Part shown: positions 33,959 through 45,189 of the stretch, one piece after another
Layout: each line of letters starts with the position of its first letter
Position numbering within the stretch: position 1 is the stretch's first letter
Assembly: GCA_033961575.1 (NCBI GenBank)
Contig: CM066732.1
Coordinates: 52,667,001-52,731,000, forward strand
Length of the DNA: 64,000 nt
Source of the DNA: Aselliscus stoliczkanus
Lineage: Eukaryota; Chordata; Mammalia; Chiroptera; Hipposideridae
Reading direction: 5' to 3'
Notes under the pieces: model-generated
What the model saw: the letters and a program-made list of their open reading frames with translations, nothing else
Told to the model about the DNA's origin: nothing
Databases searched by the model: none
Position numbers and translations under genes: made by a program

Positions 33959-34659
33959 AAAACAACCCTGAAATCGCTGTGGCTGCTTTAGGACATGCCG
34001 CGACCCGCTGGAGATGGCCCCGGCTGTGGAGTTGAGAGTCCAGCCTCTGGAACGTGGTCCCCACGAGGGCAAGTGACAGCAGACAGGGTTTGCCTGGCGA
34101 AATCAGAGCTCTTGGTGAAGAGGAAGCCTGGGTGTAGTCTGGAGGAGGCGGTGGAACATGAACTCTGAAGCTGTTACACGCAACACGCGTTGGTGGAGTG
34201 CCGGGGAAGGCACCAGCCAGCAGTGAGCCCATATTTCTGTGCTGCACACCACGAGGAGGAGGCATCTGGCCTTCCTCATCTCATTCAGTCCCTGAAGGAA
34301 GCAATCTCAGTTGAGGGTATGAACCTGGAGAGGCGACACCACTTGTCCATATGGGCCTGGGGAGCTTGCGGCCACGTCCGGGTCTCACCGACCCCAGCCT
34401 GGGCCTCTCGCCCACTGCAGGCCCTCAGTGACTATCCAGAGCTTGTTCTTTCATCAGGGGGCCTCAGCAGGCCTGCTATTGCTCTTGGTTTCCCGGAAAT
34501 GTATCTGTTCCCTTGCAGGAGAAAAGTCCTAACCTCTTCACATGAATTAGAAGGCCTTTCAAGGACTGTCCCTGTGTCTCCCCCACCATCTGCATCTGCC
34601 TTCAATCTCCTCTGCCCTCCCTCACCCTCGGTCTCCAGGCCAGCCAGATCAAACTTAAA
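33959..34659. other. no gene seen, unassigned
   Basis: A 210-codon plus frame begins at 34190 and runs into the MIR at 34660-34860, so its C-terminal quarter is repeat. I therefore treat it as non-coding. Confidence 0.45.
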
Positions 34660-34862
34660 AATAATAGCTAAGACTTACTCAGTCCATGCCATGCACTGTT
34701 CTAAGCAATTTCAGCTGTCCTGTCTCATTATACCCTACACGGTAGGTGCAATTATCAGTCCCATTTTACAGATGAGGGAACTGAGCACAGAGTTAAATAA
34801 CTTGCCTATGGTCTCACAGTAAGTGGTAGAGTAAGAATTTGAACTCAGGCAGTCGAACTTGG
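34660..34862 (-). repeat. MIR SINE, antisense
   Basis: 'ccatgcactgttctaagcaatttcag', 'ctacacggtaggtgcaattatcagtcccattttacagatgagggaactgagcac', 'agttaaataacttgcctatggtctcacagtaagtgg' and 'gaatttgaactcaggcagtc' (in pieces) give an almost full antisense MIR. Confidence 0.87.
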
Positions 34863-35019
34863 AAAAGCATAAGGCTTACCCAATGCGTTCTTCATGTCTT
34901 GCAAATGCCATTTTTTTTTAGTTTTTTCAGCGCGCCATCCTCTATCTGCTTTCTAATTGCTGCACGTGGAGTTCCCACTACCTAATACGCCTTCCACTTG
35001 CCTGACTAACCACACTCGC

Positions 35020-35290
35020 TCTTCGGATCTCAGCTGACACATCACCCTCTCTGGGAAGCCTTGCCTGATTCCCTGCCTGTTTGCTGCTCAGCTGCCACCC
35101 CCATAGCACCCTCTGTTTTCTCCCCCACGTACTTACTTACCACCCTTCACTGACACAGCTGTATCAAGCCTACCTCCCCCACTAGACTGTAGGCTCTGCG
35201 AGGCCAGAGGGCATGCTTGTCAGGTTCGTGTGAAGCACACCCAGCCTGACCCAAACTCGGCTCTTAATACGTATTTGTGAAATGAAGAAA
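35020..35290 (+). mobile_element. LINE2 3' end
   Basis: 'ctcagctgacacatcaccctctctgggaagccttgcctgattccc', 'actagactgtaggctctgcgaggccagagggcatg' and 'taatacgtatttgtgaaatgaag' are sense L2 landmarks in order. Confidence 0.8.
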
Positions 35291-36769
35291 TTTGACAGTG
35301 AGCTTCTTAGCAAAACCTTTACTATGGATCAGGCTGAAGGTAAAACTCAAATCAGGTTTTCAAGCTACTTGTTGTAAGATCTATTCGGGGGGGCGGGGGG
35401 CAGGAGGGAGGAGAGAGACAAACAGAGAGAGAGCCTGCAGAGGCAGTATACGCATTGTGGTATGCTCACATACCTTCTCTTTCCTCCACTCCCGTATACC
35501 AAGAATTAATCGTATTAAATTTGTATGTTTTTAGCGCTGATCTAAAGCACTGGTCTCCATCATCAACAACCCAACAGTTCCAAGAGCCTGTCATCCAGGC
35601 TGTTAGTCAACACTGCTGTGCTCAGAGCCGCTATGCAGCCGCTATGGCTCATTGATGGTCACGTCCAACACGGAGCAAGGGTTTCGGACTCAAGCGCATG
35701 TGAGGAGTGAGGAGGTGAGGACCGCGGAGCAACATGGCACCGCCAGTGTCAAAGGGAGGGCCAGGTACCTCCACACAGAGTGGTTCCTGGAAAGAAACAG
35801 GACACTTGGTGACAGTGGTTGCCCTGGAGACTGTAGGACAGGGATGGAAGGGAGACTTCCTTTTTCCTGTAGACCCTTTGAAATGGTGGAGTTTTATTTT
35901 TTTACTATGGGCATGTATTGTCTATTTAACACTAATTTTTAAAAATCAAAATGCTGATTTAAAAAAATGAAAGTAGTCAGAATATTTACGTGCTTTGTAA
36001 CTCACTCTGGGCTTCGGTCCCCAGAGCCTTGAGGAGGCGGCGGCCCTGGCTGGCAGCCCTGGGCGCGTTCCAGCCGGTTGGCTACTGGGACACCAGGCTC
36101 GCAGTCCTACCACTCCGGACACTGCAATTCCTATACCTTCTTGGAATTTCAGGCCATCCCAGCTTTCCCCGTGACTCACGGAGGGTGTTTCCTGGCAAGG
36201 CCAGGGAAGAATGCACACTTTCAGGCCCCAGACTTGGCCAGGTAAGCCACCATGGTAAGAGCAAATATGGGTATGGGGGTAGGGTGGGGTTTCAGGAGGG
36301 ACTCTCACTTCCTAAGGTTTTTTTCTTCTTCGTGTCTTTAACTTTCTGTATTATTGAGATTTTACAGTGTGTATAACATTCCTTTTGCAAACAGAAAAAT
36401 CTGAAGGTATGAACAGTGACTCATAAATTCCCAGGGGCAATCAGCCTGCCCAGCGCCACCTCTGTGTCTTGGGGGAGGCCCAGCCCTTAGGGTGAGGAGG
36501 AGGCTGCCTGCACCTAGAGGGCTCAGAGCCAGGTTAAAACCGGCACTTTAGGCAGGAGGGAGCCTCAGAGGATTTAAGCTGGGAGTGGTCCCTGGGAGCA
36601 CTCCAGGCTGGCCCCAGGATGCTGGGAGCCTCTTAGAAAGCCCTTGTAAGATTCCAAACTTTTGGTTTTTCCCACTCCATCCTGAGCACACCACCCTGGA
36701 CCTTCCCAGGCTTTTCCATCACAATAAATAAATAACTCCACATGGTGTTCAAGCAAGACACTTAAATGT
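35291..36769. other. no gene seen, unassigned
   Basis: A G-rich run lies at 35387-35410. 'caacagttccaagagcctg' and nearby pieces do not match a repeat I can name. The segment 36000-36380 has frames on both strands without domains. Confidence 0.4.
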
Positions 36770-37260
36770 ATTTATTCTTCCTTTCGCTCCCCTCCCAATA
36801 GTTGGTCCTGTGGATTTCCTCTCCGGGATGTATCTCCAGTTCACCCTCTTCTCTACACTCAAGCTGCGGCCGCCCCTTGCCTGGGTCACTGTTACCGCCT
36901 CTCCCTGTCCCCTGATGCCACTTCTGTCCCTCTCCAGTCTCTTTGGGAATTAGCAGCCAGAGTCCTCTTCCTCAGACACAAATCAGATGCAGTTCCTCAC
37001 TTGCTTAAACTCTCCGATGGTTCCCAACACACATAAGCTAAAATGGGAACTGTGGTGCGAATGGCAGGCTTGGCTCAGCTTCTTCCCCAAACTCACCTCC
37101 CGGTGTCGCCTCACAGGCGTCTTACTGTCACCCGGCATTTACCGGCAATCTCACAGTTTTTCATGCAATTTGGCGTCTTTGCACGTGCCTACTCCCCTGG
37201 GATCTGGGTTCCTTCACAGGGGCCAGCTCCTTTCCTCTTCCCCCACCATCTAACAAATTA
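36770..37260 (+). mobile_element. LINE2 3' part
   Basis: Pyrimidine-rich sequence with 'gcctgggtcactgttaccgcctctccctg', 'agagtcctcttcctcagacacaaatcagatgcagttcctcacttgcttaaactctccgatggttccc' and 'gtctttgcacgtgcctactcccctgg' (in pieces) in sense L2 order. Confidence 0.65.
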
Positions 37261-39209
37261 TAACCACTTGACCCTATCTACACTTACTAGTAGAAAAATC
37301 AAAATTTCAGTTCCTCAGCAAGGCATCCTCCTACTTATTGATCAGGCCCACCTAAGCCTGATGAGTCATCAGGTGATTGAAAAAAAAAAAAATGAAATCC
37401 ACAGATTGAGTTCAGAATTCACCAAATTGGGGGACATGACTTGGCAGCGCTTAAATGGGTCCAGCGCCAGGCAGAGTGGGGCACCTTGGGGAGCATCTCT
37501 TAGGAAGGCAGCTGCAGCCTGACCTCCACTCCCTATTATCATGACCACACAACCACTAACGTGAGAGCCCGTGTTGAGCTGTGTGACAGGTACCTCCCTG
37601 GACACTCCCTCATTTGGTCTAGGGCCCCCAAGGTTAGAGGTGCACAGGGCTAGGAAAATAGTAACGCGTGTTAACTGACCTTCAGAGCGTCACACCCACC
37701 ACCTGTTAATGTCCTTAGCCACAAATATATCTTCGAGTTGTTTGATCCCGGGCCTGACTCTTGCATAAGTTGTTTTCAACAAACACAGGTATCATTCCAT
37801 TCCAGCAAACCCACCTTTGAAGACTGGTGGACAGGACGGGGGTGGGGGAGGGTCAGAGGTGGTTTCAGTGTACTGTTTCAGGGGGGTGATTTTCTGAGCG
37901 AGGACAAATTGCTTTCCAGTCGCTAAGGAACAATTCATTTGTAGTGCAAAAGTTGGGTGAGGCGAGGGTTGTGCAATTCTGTCCTCTCCCTGACTACCTC
38001 CCCTTTGAGCTCAGGTATGTCCATCAGCAGAGGCTGCCGTGCATCTTGCTGAGGCAGACACGTGTGTGGACACATGTCTGTAATGAGCGCTGAGAGGAGG
38101 AGCCAAGGGGTGTCACAGGATTCTCTGTGGGTGCCAAGAAGGGGCAGGGCTCCTAGGGGAGCCTCCGGCTGCCCTGAGAGCTGGGGCGGGGGGTAGCCGG
38201 AGTGCGGGGAGCCCACTTCTGGATGCTGCCCATCCTTGAGCTCTGAAGGACCCAAGGAGACACCCTCCTGGACCCTTCAGACCCAGGACACAGGCCCCGA
38301 GATGGGTGGGGCTGAGGGGAGGGGAACACACAGTACCCACTGGGCAGCTTCTTTTCAAGCATTCCTCAGGTGTGTGCATGTGACCCCTGGTCTACTTCAG
38401 ACGTGTCGTTGCACATCAGGTAATTACTGTGTGCTGCTGCCTCGCAGGCTCCCGGGAAGCCCTGTCTCTTCGCAGTTAGGTGTTGATTCAGTCCATTTTG
38501 GGAAGAATGGTGTGTGGGGACCACTTAGAGTGCTTCGGGCCACCAGGAATGTCCTTCCTGACAACGTCCTCATGATTTCCGTCTAGCAAACAGATTGGTC
38601 TATTTGTTTTGGTTTAAAAAAGACAGAGGCAGGAAAAACCTCCTTTTTCCCTTGTGGGTTTAGAAGAATTGTTGCCCAATCTTAAAGAATCTCAAATTTA
38701 AGTTTTTAAAGTTAGGTATTTAATAAGGGTTTGTAGAAATTAGAACCGATAAGCATGGCGCTTTCTGCAGCTTTCACATGTTAAGACGCCGTGAATCTCA
38801 GAGATTTGTGTCACTCAAGGTGGAATGAAGCCGACATACGGGAAGCATGACTTAGGGATTCACGAAATGTGACTTCACTGAATCGAGGCCCTGACACGGG
38901 AAGCGGCGTCACGGTCTTCCTGGGGCGCACCCACGCATCTCGCAGGCGGCTCTGGTCTCACAAGGAAGGGGACGCGGGGCAGAGTCTGGGACACCCTGGC
39001 CTCCCATCGGTCCTTTCCCTTTCTTCTTCCATGTCTCCTTTTCCTTCATTGTGCCTTTCAGCCCTCCAACATCTCCGCATTATTCCATCTGTCACCCTTT
39101 TATGGCCCTCCTTCACTTAGTGACTTGACAGCACCACCCACAAACGCACACCACTAACCCAGACTGTCCAAGTGTCTGGGCTGTTGAAGCTCCATGTGAC
39201 TCCAGCCCC
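37261..39209. other. no gene seen, unassigned
   Basis: Contains a 14-nt A-run at about 37379 and C-rich pieces near 38150-38330. No exon or assignable repeat. Confidence 0.4.
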
Positions 39210-39575
39210 CACGCCCCGCAGGTGGGGCTCTCAGCCCGGCGCCCCGCCCCTGAGCCCCGCCCCTGAGCCCCGCCCCTGAGCCCCGCCCCGCCCCCGCGCC
39301 CCGCAGGTGGGGCTCACAGCCCAGCGCCCCGCCCCTGCGCCCCGGAGGTGGGGCTCAGAGCCCGGCGCCCCGCCCCCGCGCCCCGCAGGTGGGGCTCTCA
39401 GCCCAGCGCCCCGCCCCTGTGCCCCGGAGGTGGGGCTCAGAGCCCCGCGCCCCGCCCCCGCGCCCCGCAGGTGGGGCTCACAGCCCAGCGCCCCGCCCCT
39501 GCGCCCCGGAGGTGGGGCTCAGAGCCCGGCGCCCCGCCCCCGCGCCCCTCCCCCGCGCCCCTCCCACCCTCGGGG
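39210..39575. repeat. GC-rich 41-bp minisatellite with 82-bp higher-order unit
   Basis: The anchor ggtggggct begins at 39221, 39306, 39347, 39388, 39429, 39470 and 39511. Spacing is exactly 41 bp from the second copy on; the first gap is 85 bp because of a triplicated cctgagccccgccc 14-mer. Units alternate between an A type (cgcaggtggggct, then cagcccagcg) and a B type (cggaggtggggct, then cagagcccggcg). The array is therefore built of 82-bp dimers. Every unit holds a ccccgcccc GC box of Sp1/KLF type. The array is CpG-rich and would score as a small CpG island. No transcript start is evident. Confidence 0.95.
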
Positions 39576-39779
39576 TCCAGGGTAAAAGCTGCCCTCTCCT
39601 TTGGGCTGTGCTCTCTACACTGAATTCCAGCCTCACGTCTGCTTTTATTTAAATTATTTCTACATGAGGCACCTCCCTCACGAGATAGTAAATTCCTTAA
39701 GGGTAGGGAGCAGTAGGCACATACATTTTTCTAGTCCTTACTGAGTGTAGTACAGGTAGGAAAACAACGGGTTTTTTCT

Positions 39780-39880
39780 GTTTTTTTTTAGGGCAGTGTC
39801 ACTGGCCCTCCCATGTGGGGCCCGAACCGGGGCCGCTGGCTTCCCAAGCCAGCGCTTAACCACAGCGCCACTCGGCCGAC
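39780..39880 (-). mobile_element. short-form tRNA-derived SINE, minus
   Basis: The tail T-run is at 39780-39790, followed by agggcagtgtcactggcc, then ccatgtggggcccgaaccgggg and the head ending ctcggccgac. It carries the variant ccccacatgggaggg where most copies have tcccacatatgaggg. No TSD was recognised. Confidence 0.9.
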
Positions 39881-40061
39881 CCAAGAGAAGTTCTTTAAAA
39901 ATTCATTTACTCCTTTAAAAAATAGTTGTTGGGCCGGCCAAGTGGCGCGGTGGTTAAGCGCTGGCTTGGGAAGCCAGCGGCCCCGGTTCGGGCCCCACAT
40001 GGGAGGGCCAGTGACACTGCCCTCAAAAAAAAACAAAAAATAGATAAAGAACTTCTCTTGG
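39881..40061. repeat. 17-bp perfect inverted repeat flanking a SINE
   Basis: ccaagagaagttcttta at 39881-39897 is exactly complementary to taaagaacttctcttgg at 40045-40061. With the SINE and its duplicated target removed, the arms lie about 35 bp apart, so the pre-insertion site was a short hairpin. Confidence 0.9.
39921..40043 (+). mobile_element. short-form tRNA-derived SINE, plus, inverted partner
   Basis: The body is 39931-40033: gggccggccaagtggcgcgg head, ctggcttgggaagccag arm, ggttcgggccccacatggg, ctgccctc and tail. The TSD aaaaaatag flanks it. It shares the rare ccccacatgggaggg variant with the minus copy 50 bp to the left, so the two form an inverted pair of about 100-bp arms, head to head. 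Confidence 0.92.
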
Positions 40062-40454
40062 CTCTGTTTCAAGCCAATGACTGAGCTTCCCCCGTGTCCC
40101 CTCCCCCACATAACAAAAAACCGAGTCTCTTTATAACGCAGGGGAGGAGAAGGGACTAACGTCCAAAATGTTTACCAGGCTCTGAAATTTTCTTTCTTTT
40201 TATTTCATATTGGAACTTATTTTTGCCATTATAGATAATGATATTTATTTTTTAAAATCTTTTTTATTTCATGTAGCTAATTGTAATAAAAATAAAACAT
40301 AACAATACACAACACAGGTTGCTCTGTCGGGATTATGGGAGGGAAAACGCATGGCACTGCCAGCATCATGGATGGGGGGGGGTGCAGACAGTGACGTCGG
40401 CCAACACAAATGTACAAAACGATGGTGCGACATGCCCGATAAGCCTCACTGATT

Positions 40455-40492
40455 TTCTTTTTTCTTTCTTTTTCTTTTCTTTTTTTTTTAGG
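40455..40492. repeat. (TTTCT)n pyrimidine microsatellite
   Basis: ttttctttcttttt-type run, uninterrupted by purines. Confidence 0.8.
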
Positions 40493-41159
40493 ATGATGAT
40501 TGGCAACATGTTTGTTCTGCAAAGCTTATAAACATTGCAGTGCTATGAGACTCCCTTATAGTGTAACAGCTTCTAAATAAGCTCCCTGGCAATTTTATAC
40601 CCCCAAAATAGTACAACTTCAAGGACACTGTAACTCTGTGCTGTCACTGGATGCTGGGAGCGTGAGTGAAGTGAAGCTGCATCACCTGCAGCAAACGCGA
40701 CTGTGGGTGTCAAGAACTGTGAAAGGTGTGGGACTTTACCTTATTTGCATGCTATCTGGTTATCCTGTCACAGTTTCATGGTTGCTGGCAGAAGGCATGG
40801 GACTCCCGGGTCAGAGGCAAAGGACTTTATTACTCACAGCAATAGCAGTGGCAGAGTGTTAGCATTTTCTTGTGTCAGTTCCCCAAGCTCCACTTTCCAC
40901 AGGGTGACATGCAGAGGGCCAGTGACGCATGCACTCATGGGGCTGCATCACAGCAGAGGAACCCCGTGTGTGTCTGGGAACCCACATGTTTTATAGTGGG
41001 CAGAAGCATGCATTCTCTTTGCTCGGGAGCTTTCCACTTTATCTCCCAACGCTGTCAGCAGACTTGCTCCTTGCTCTGGAGGGAAGGCACTCTTTCTGCC
41101 TTCAAAGGCTAAAGTCCAATTTATTCAGTCACGTGAAGATCAAGGGTAAGAGGGGTAGG

Positions 41160-41275
41160 CAAGGGTCAGATCACATAAATTAGGAGTTTGGATTTTGTTC
41201 TAGTGTGGTGAGAAGCCTCTGGAAACTTGAAAGCAGGGTTCTAGGTTACATGACAAAAATAGAAATATAGCTGCT
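41160..41275 (-). mobile_element. LINE2 fragment, antisense
   Basis: 'gatcacataaattaggagtttggattttgttctagtgtggtgagaagcctctgg' resembles the antisense L2 segment (ggactttggattttattctgagtgagatgggaagcc). Confidence 0.5.
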
Positions 41276-41599
41276 CAGAGGGGCACCTCCTTTCTCTGAC
41301 CTCCAAGGCTTTGGGTCATCCAAGTGAGTGATGGGTATGTTCAGCCAAAGTCAATTACAAACCTAGTTTCTGTGAGTCCTCAACGAAAGGCAGAAAGCTG
41401 TGGCCTCTGCCTGGCAACAGATGGTATCACTACACTCGCAGAATGGACGTTGAGGAAACAACTGTGGAACAGTGAGTTGAACTGATATGAAATTCCCGAC
41501 TCCTGGACTGTGGGCTTTTTAATAGTGGATCCCGTCTGGGTTATGGAGCATGCCCAGTGCTGGGGGGCGGGCCTTTGTCTCATCCAAGGGCAGCACTGC

Positions 41600-41780
41600 A
41601 GCCTAAAGATCTCTCAGCCTAGCTGTGCAGCCTGCGACGAGACGCTTAGCCTCTCCAGGTCTGTTTTGTCCTCTGTAAGGTGGGGGTAGCAATGGTGCCT
41701 ATTTCCTAGGATTTTCAGGAGAGTCATGGGATCATGTAACGAGCTCTGCCCAGCGCGTGGCCCGAAGTGAGGTTCAACCC
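41600..41780 (+). repeat. MIR SINE, sense, diverged
   Basis: 'gacgcttagcctctccaggtctgttttgtcctctgtaaggtggg' and 'gtgcctatttcctaggattttcaggagagtc' follow the MIR order. Confidence 0.6.
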
Positions 41781-41834
41781 ATGCTTGCAGTCCAGTAAAG
41801 GGAACATCCACTTGTATACATTTTGTTGGCACCC

Positions 41835-41837
<3 letters not shown>

Positions 41838-41880
<43 letters not shown>

Positions 41881-41897
41881 TATATATATCTATATAG
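41838..41897. repeat. (TA)n microsatellite
   Basis: About 19 uninterrupted at/ta units to 41876, then agagatatatatatctatatag. Likely polymorphic and prone to cruciform formation. Confidence 0.95.
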
Positions 41898-43506
41898 TTG
41901 TTGAGAGCAAAGACTATAACGTGTAAATGCAAACAGACTCTGAAGGCCTCACAGAAGGGCTTGCCGGCTTCATTTGTCATTCTCGCAGGTTTGCCAGGTT
42001 TGCCTGGGACTTGTAATAAAAGCGGTAAAGAAGTAAAGGTGATAGGGAGGCAGAGTGTGTAAAGAATGGACTTTGGACCTTTGCAGGTGGAGAAAGCCAG
42101 AGAAAAGGCACTGAGCTGTCTAAGCTCTCGGTGTGCCAGGGCTTAGGGATCTTCCCCAGCCCCTGGACATTGCCCTGCCCTGTCTCCGTGGGGTCCCTGT
42201 GACCCAGCTTCGCTGAGACAGAGGGAAGGACACCTGAGAAGCCTGGGGGGGAGACGGAGGGGGGGAGAGAAACCTAACCCTGCTGGGAGTGTTGTCGGCT
42301 CCCTAGCAGGGCCTGTGTCAATTAGTTTAATGGACTCCTTTGTGCGGGCAGCTGGAGGGGACAGTATTTATTTGCTTTTACCTTTCACTACCTGGTTTTC
42401 ACAAATGCGCATCCTTATATTGACTTTGAGGCCCTCAGTGTCAGGAAATCCGTGCTTGCCCATCCCTGTTGCCATAACAACATGGACCTGAGGGTGCCCC
42501 ATGCATAATGTACTGCCTTGTTCCTTCATACCCAGGGAAAAAAAAATTGTGACCACTCAGATCTTAACCCTCTTTCCAAGAAAAAAAAAAAATGTAACAC
42601 TGTAGTTCACATAGTTTAAAGAATCACACACATTATTGGGAAGCTGCTGAATGACTTGTTTAACAAGATGCCTACCTACCCTGAGCTTTGGCTTCATGGG
42701 TTACCCTGGAAGCTCTCCAGCATGGCCTTCAGGCCTCGCAACACTTACCAAGCTGGCGGAGAACATCTACACAATCTGCGAAGCCCCATCCTTCTTCCGC
42801 ACACACGCTAGTACCAAGGGTCCGGGTTCACTGCAAGGACTCAGGTCTGCACTACAGGAATATGTCACTTTGCTGGGCCCAAAATTCAGCAACTTGCTGA
42901 GGACTGAATAACCCCAATCCATTTTCACACGAGTACCCTGTCCTCTCCCACAAAAATCTTATTCTCCCAGGCCAGCGTGGGCACAAGAGGTTTGCATTTT
43001 TAATTAGAGAAGGAAACATTTAAACTGGGTAGACGAGCCCAGTATTTGTTCTCTTCATGTTTAGAGAATCATTTTGGTCGGCATGTTCATCCAGCAGGAA
43101 AAAGAGGATCCAGGCATTATCTACAGATTGGAGCCTTTTAAATTCTGGAATCTCTTAAAGGTATTCCTCACATAATGACCTCTGGTTTTCTATTTCTCGT
43201 CTGTTTTCATCCTGTAACTTCCCTTCGAGGAGTCTAGAAAGTGTGAACTCAAAGGGCACAAGACACATATTCTAAGGAACTTGCCCAAGACAAATCAAAG
43301 ATGAAGGAAATGTTCTTTAAAGATATATGTGAAGGTGCTGGAGAGTAGTTGTCCCAACAGAGCCCTGGCCACATAGATGACCTCCTAGCAGCCTGCTGTA
43401 ACCCCAGCAACATCAGACAGGAGAGACAGCCAATATGCATACCACCAATCAGTCTGAAATTACCATTAGGACTCGAGTTAAGTCCTATTCCTATTCTCCA
43501 TCACAT
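41898..43506. other. no gene seen, unassigned
   Basis: A G-rich piece lies at 42245-42275 and A-runs at 42538 and 42580. The part 42990-43200 is repeat-free and AT-rich ('catttttaattagagaagg') and might be conserved non-coding, without direct proof. Confidence 0.4.
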
Positions 43507-43658
43507 TTTCCTTCCCTCCCTCCCTCCCTCCCTCCCTCCCTCCCTCCCTCCCTCCCTCCGTCTCTCCCTCTCTCCCATCTTTCCTTCCTTCCTTCCTTCC
43601 TTCCTTCCTTCCTTCCTTCCTTCCTTCCTTCCTTCCTTCCTTCCTTCTCTCCTTCCCT
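43507..43658. repeat. (CCCT)n and (CCTT)n polypyrimidine tract
   Basis: Twelve or so ccct units (43512-43559), a tct-rich bridge, then about 18 cctt units (43580-43650). The minus strand is pure purine over about 150 nt, so triplex (H-DNA) formation is possible. Frames translating as Lys/Glu/Gly or Pro/Ser repeats here are artefacts. Confidence 0.95.
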
Positions 43659-44119
43659 GAAAACTTCGCAATCACCTTTGTTGTCTGCTGTGGGGAAACC
43701 AAGCATAGAGAAATCATAGTCTCTGTGCAGTTTAGGTAGGGGGACAAGACATACAGACATTTAACTGAGAACAAAAATGAGGGCATGTCTACTGCCAGTC
43801 TAAAGGGGAAATTGGTGGCAGGCCAATCACAGCAAAACTGGGAAATGTTCTGAAAGAGCACTCCGGGTTGGCTCTTAAGGGAACGAGAGGTGGATTGGCA
43901 GAGAGGTGGCCTTCTGGGTTGGGAAGATGATGAAGCACAAGGCCAGAAATAATCAACTGAGAGTTAGGAGAACTTGGGGTGCATCCACGCTGCCTTGAAA
44001 TGGGATCTGTATATGGGGAGTGGGGCGGCTCAGTGTCTTCAAAGCCATTTCCCAATGCTAACAGTCTGTGGTTCTGTGATGGGTCAGGAGTACAGCGATG
44101 CCAGGCTTCTGTTCCGAAT

Positions 44120-44240
44120 GTGTGTTACATCCTGCAGTAGCCCGACGGGGTTGTCCTCCCCAGGACCTTTGCACGTGCCTTTCCCTCTGCCTGGAACTCA
44201 TTTCCTCAGGATCAGCTCCGTTCACTAGAGCTTTCTGGGA
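44120..44240 (+). mobile_element. LINE2 fragment
   Basis: 'cctttgcacgtgcctttccctctgcctggaactcatttcctcagg' matches a characteristic L2 3' block. Confidence 0.7.
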
Positions 44241-44259
44241 TGACGGAAATGCTTATTGA

Positions 44260-44395
44260 CCTGTGCCGCCCAGTACAGTAGCCACTAGTGCAATGTTGCT
44301 AGTGTGTGGGACTGAGGGGTAAATTTTAATTTAATTTTATTTTAATTTAAATAACCGCATGTGGCCCCCATATTGGATAGCAGGGCCCCAGACTT
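44260..44395 (+). mobile_element. possible non-autonomous DNA transposon relic
   Basis: 'ccagtacagtagccactagtgcaatg', 'aattttaatttaattttattttaatttaaataacc' and 'catgtggcccccatattggatagcagggcc' resemble a MITE with 'tagccactag' and 'catgtggc' palindromic parts. Subfamily not named. Confidence 0.5.
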
Positions 44396-44484
44396 TCTCA
44401 TTGCTGGCTCTTTTGCAATGTTCAGATCTCAGCTCTCAACCATCTTCTCAGAGAAGCTGTCTCCTAGGATTGCCACCTGCAGTA

Positions 44485-45000
44485 GGCAGAAGAATGTCCC
44501 CAAAAGACATTCATGTCCTAATCCCCAGAACCTTGTGACTATGTTAGGTCACATGGCAAAAGGGAGAGTCAAGGTTGCAGATGGAACGAAGTCCGCTGAC
44601 CTTGAAGTGGGAAGGTTGTCTAGGTGGGCCCAGTGCAATCGTAGGAGTACTTAAAAAAGTGGAAGTGCAGAGGCAGTGTAGGCTAGAGACACGACCTGAA
44701 CGAGAGAGGAGGAAAGATTTGAAACGTGAGGCGAAATCTACCCACCTTTGCTAGCTTCGAAGATGGAGGGAGGAGGACACAGGCAAGGGACGTGGGTGGC
44801 CTCTAGAAGGTGGGAGCTGCCCTCGGCTGAGAGCCAATAAGGAAATGGGGACCGCAGTCAGCCCTACAACTGCAGGGGACTGAATTCTGTCACCAACCTC
44901 CCACACAAGCACGTGGTGAGGCCAGACAGAGCCTTTGACGTGCGGATAGACTCTGGTGGGGCAGGGTGGGCGAGGAAGGGGCCCACGGTCCAGCTGGCTC
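44485..45000 (+). mobile_element. MLT1-type LTR (ERVL-MaLR), sense
   Basis: 'gcagaagaatgtccccaaaagacattcatgtcctaatccccagaacc', 'cacatggcaaaaggg', 'gacctt...aggtgggcccagtgcaatcg' and 'gaagatggagggaggaggacacaggcaagggacg' are in the order of the sense LTR. The last part is weak. No internal viral genes. Confidence 0.75.
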
Positions 45001-45189
45001 TCTGTGCTGCCATGTTCTGTCCTGTGAGGGATTCTGGGAAGCCTGTAGATTTTAAACTCAATCCTGGCATGCCAGGTCTTTCTGAGGCTATGTTTGTCTA
45101 TGTGGCAGGATAGAACATATTGTCACTAATAGTCTATTAGCTTGACTTAGCCTGTTTAAACATTTAGGCTTATGTCCTAGGGCCTCCAC

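Larger units (their letters stand above)
40062..41599. other. no gene seen, mostly unassigned
   Basis: A (TTTC/TTTTC)n tract lies at about 40455-40492. An antisense L2 piece is listed separately. 40880-41130 has plus frames without domains. Confidence 0.4.

Noticed and set aside
34190..34822. 210-codon frame
   Set aside because: It runs into an antisense MIR and has no conserved domain or splice support.
39307..39652. Three overlapping 87-92-codon frames with a shared peptide
   Set aside because: They start at GTG within the 41-bp minisatellite, and the shared peptide is a by-product of the rotating frame.
43349..43861. Frames with Lys/Glu/Gly or Pro/Ser repeats
   Set aside because: Translation of the polypyrimidine microsatellite.
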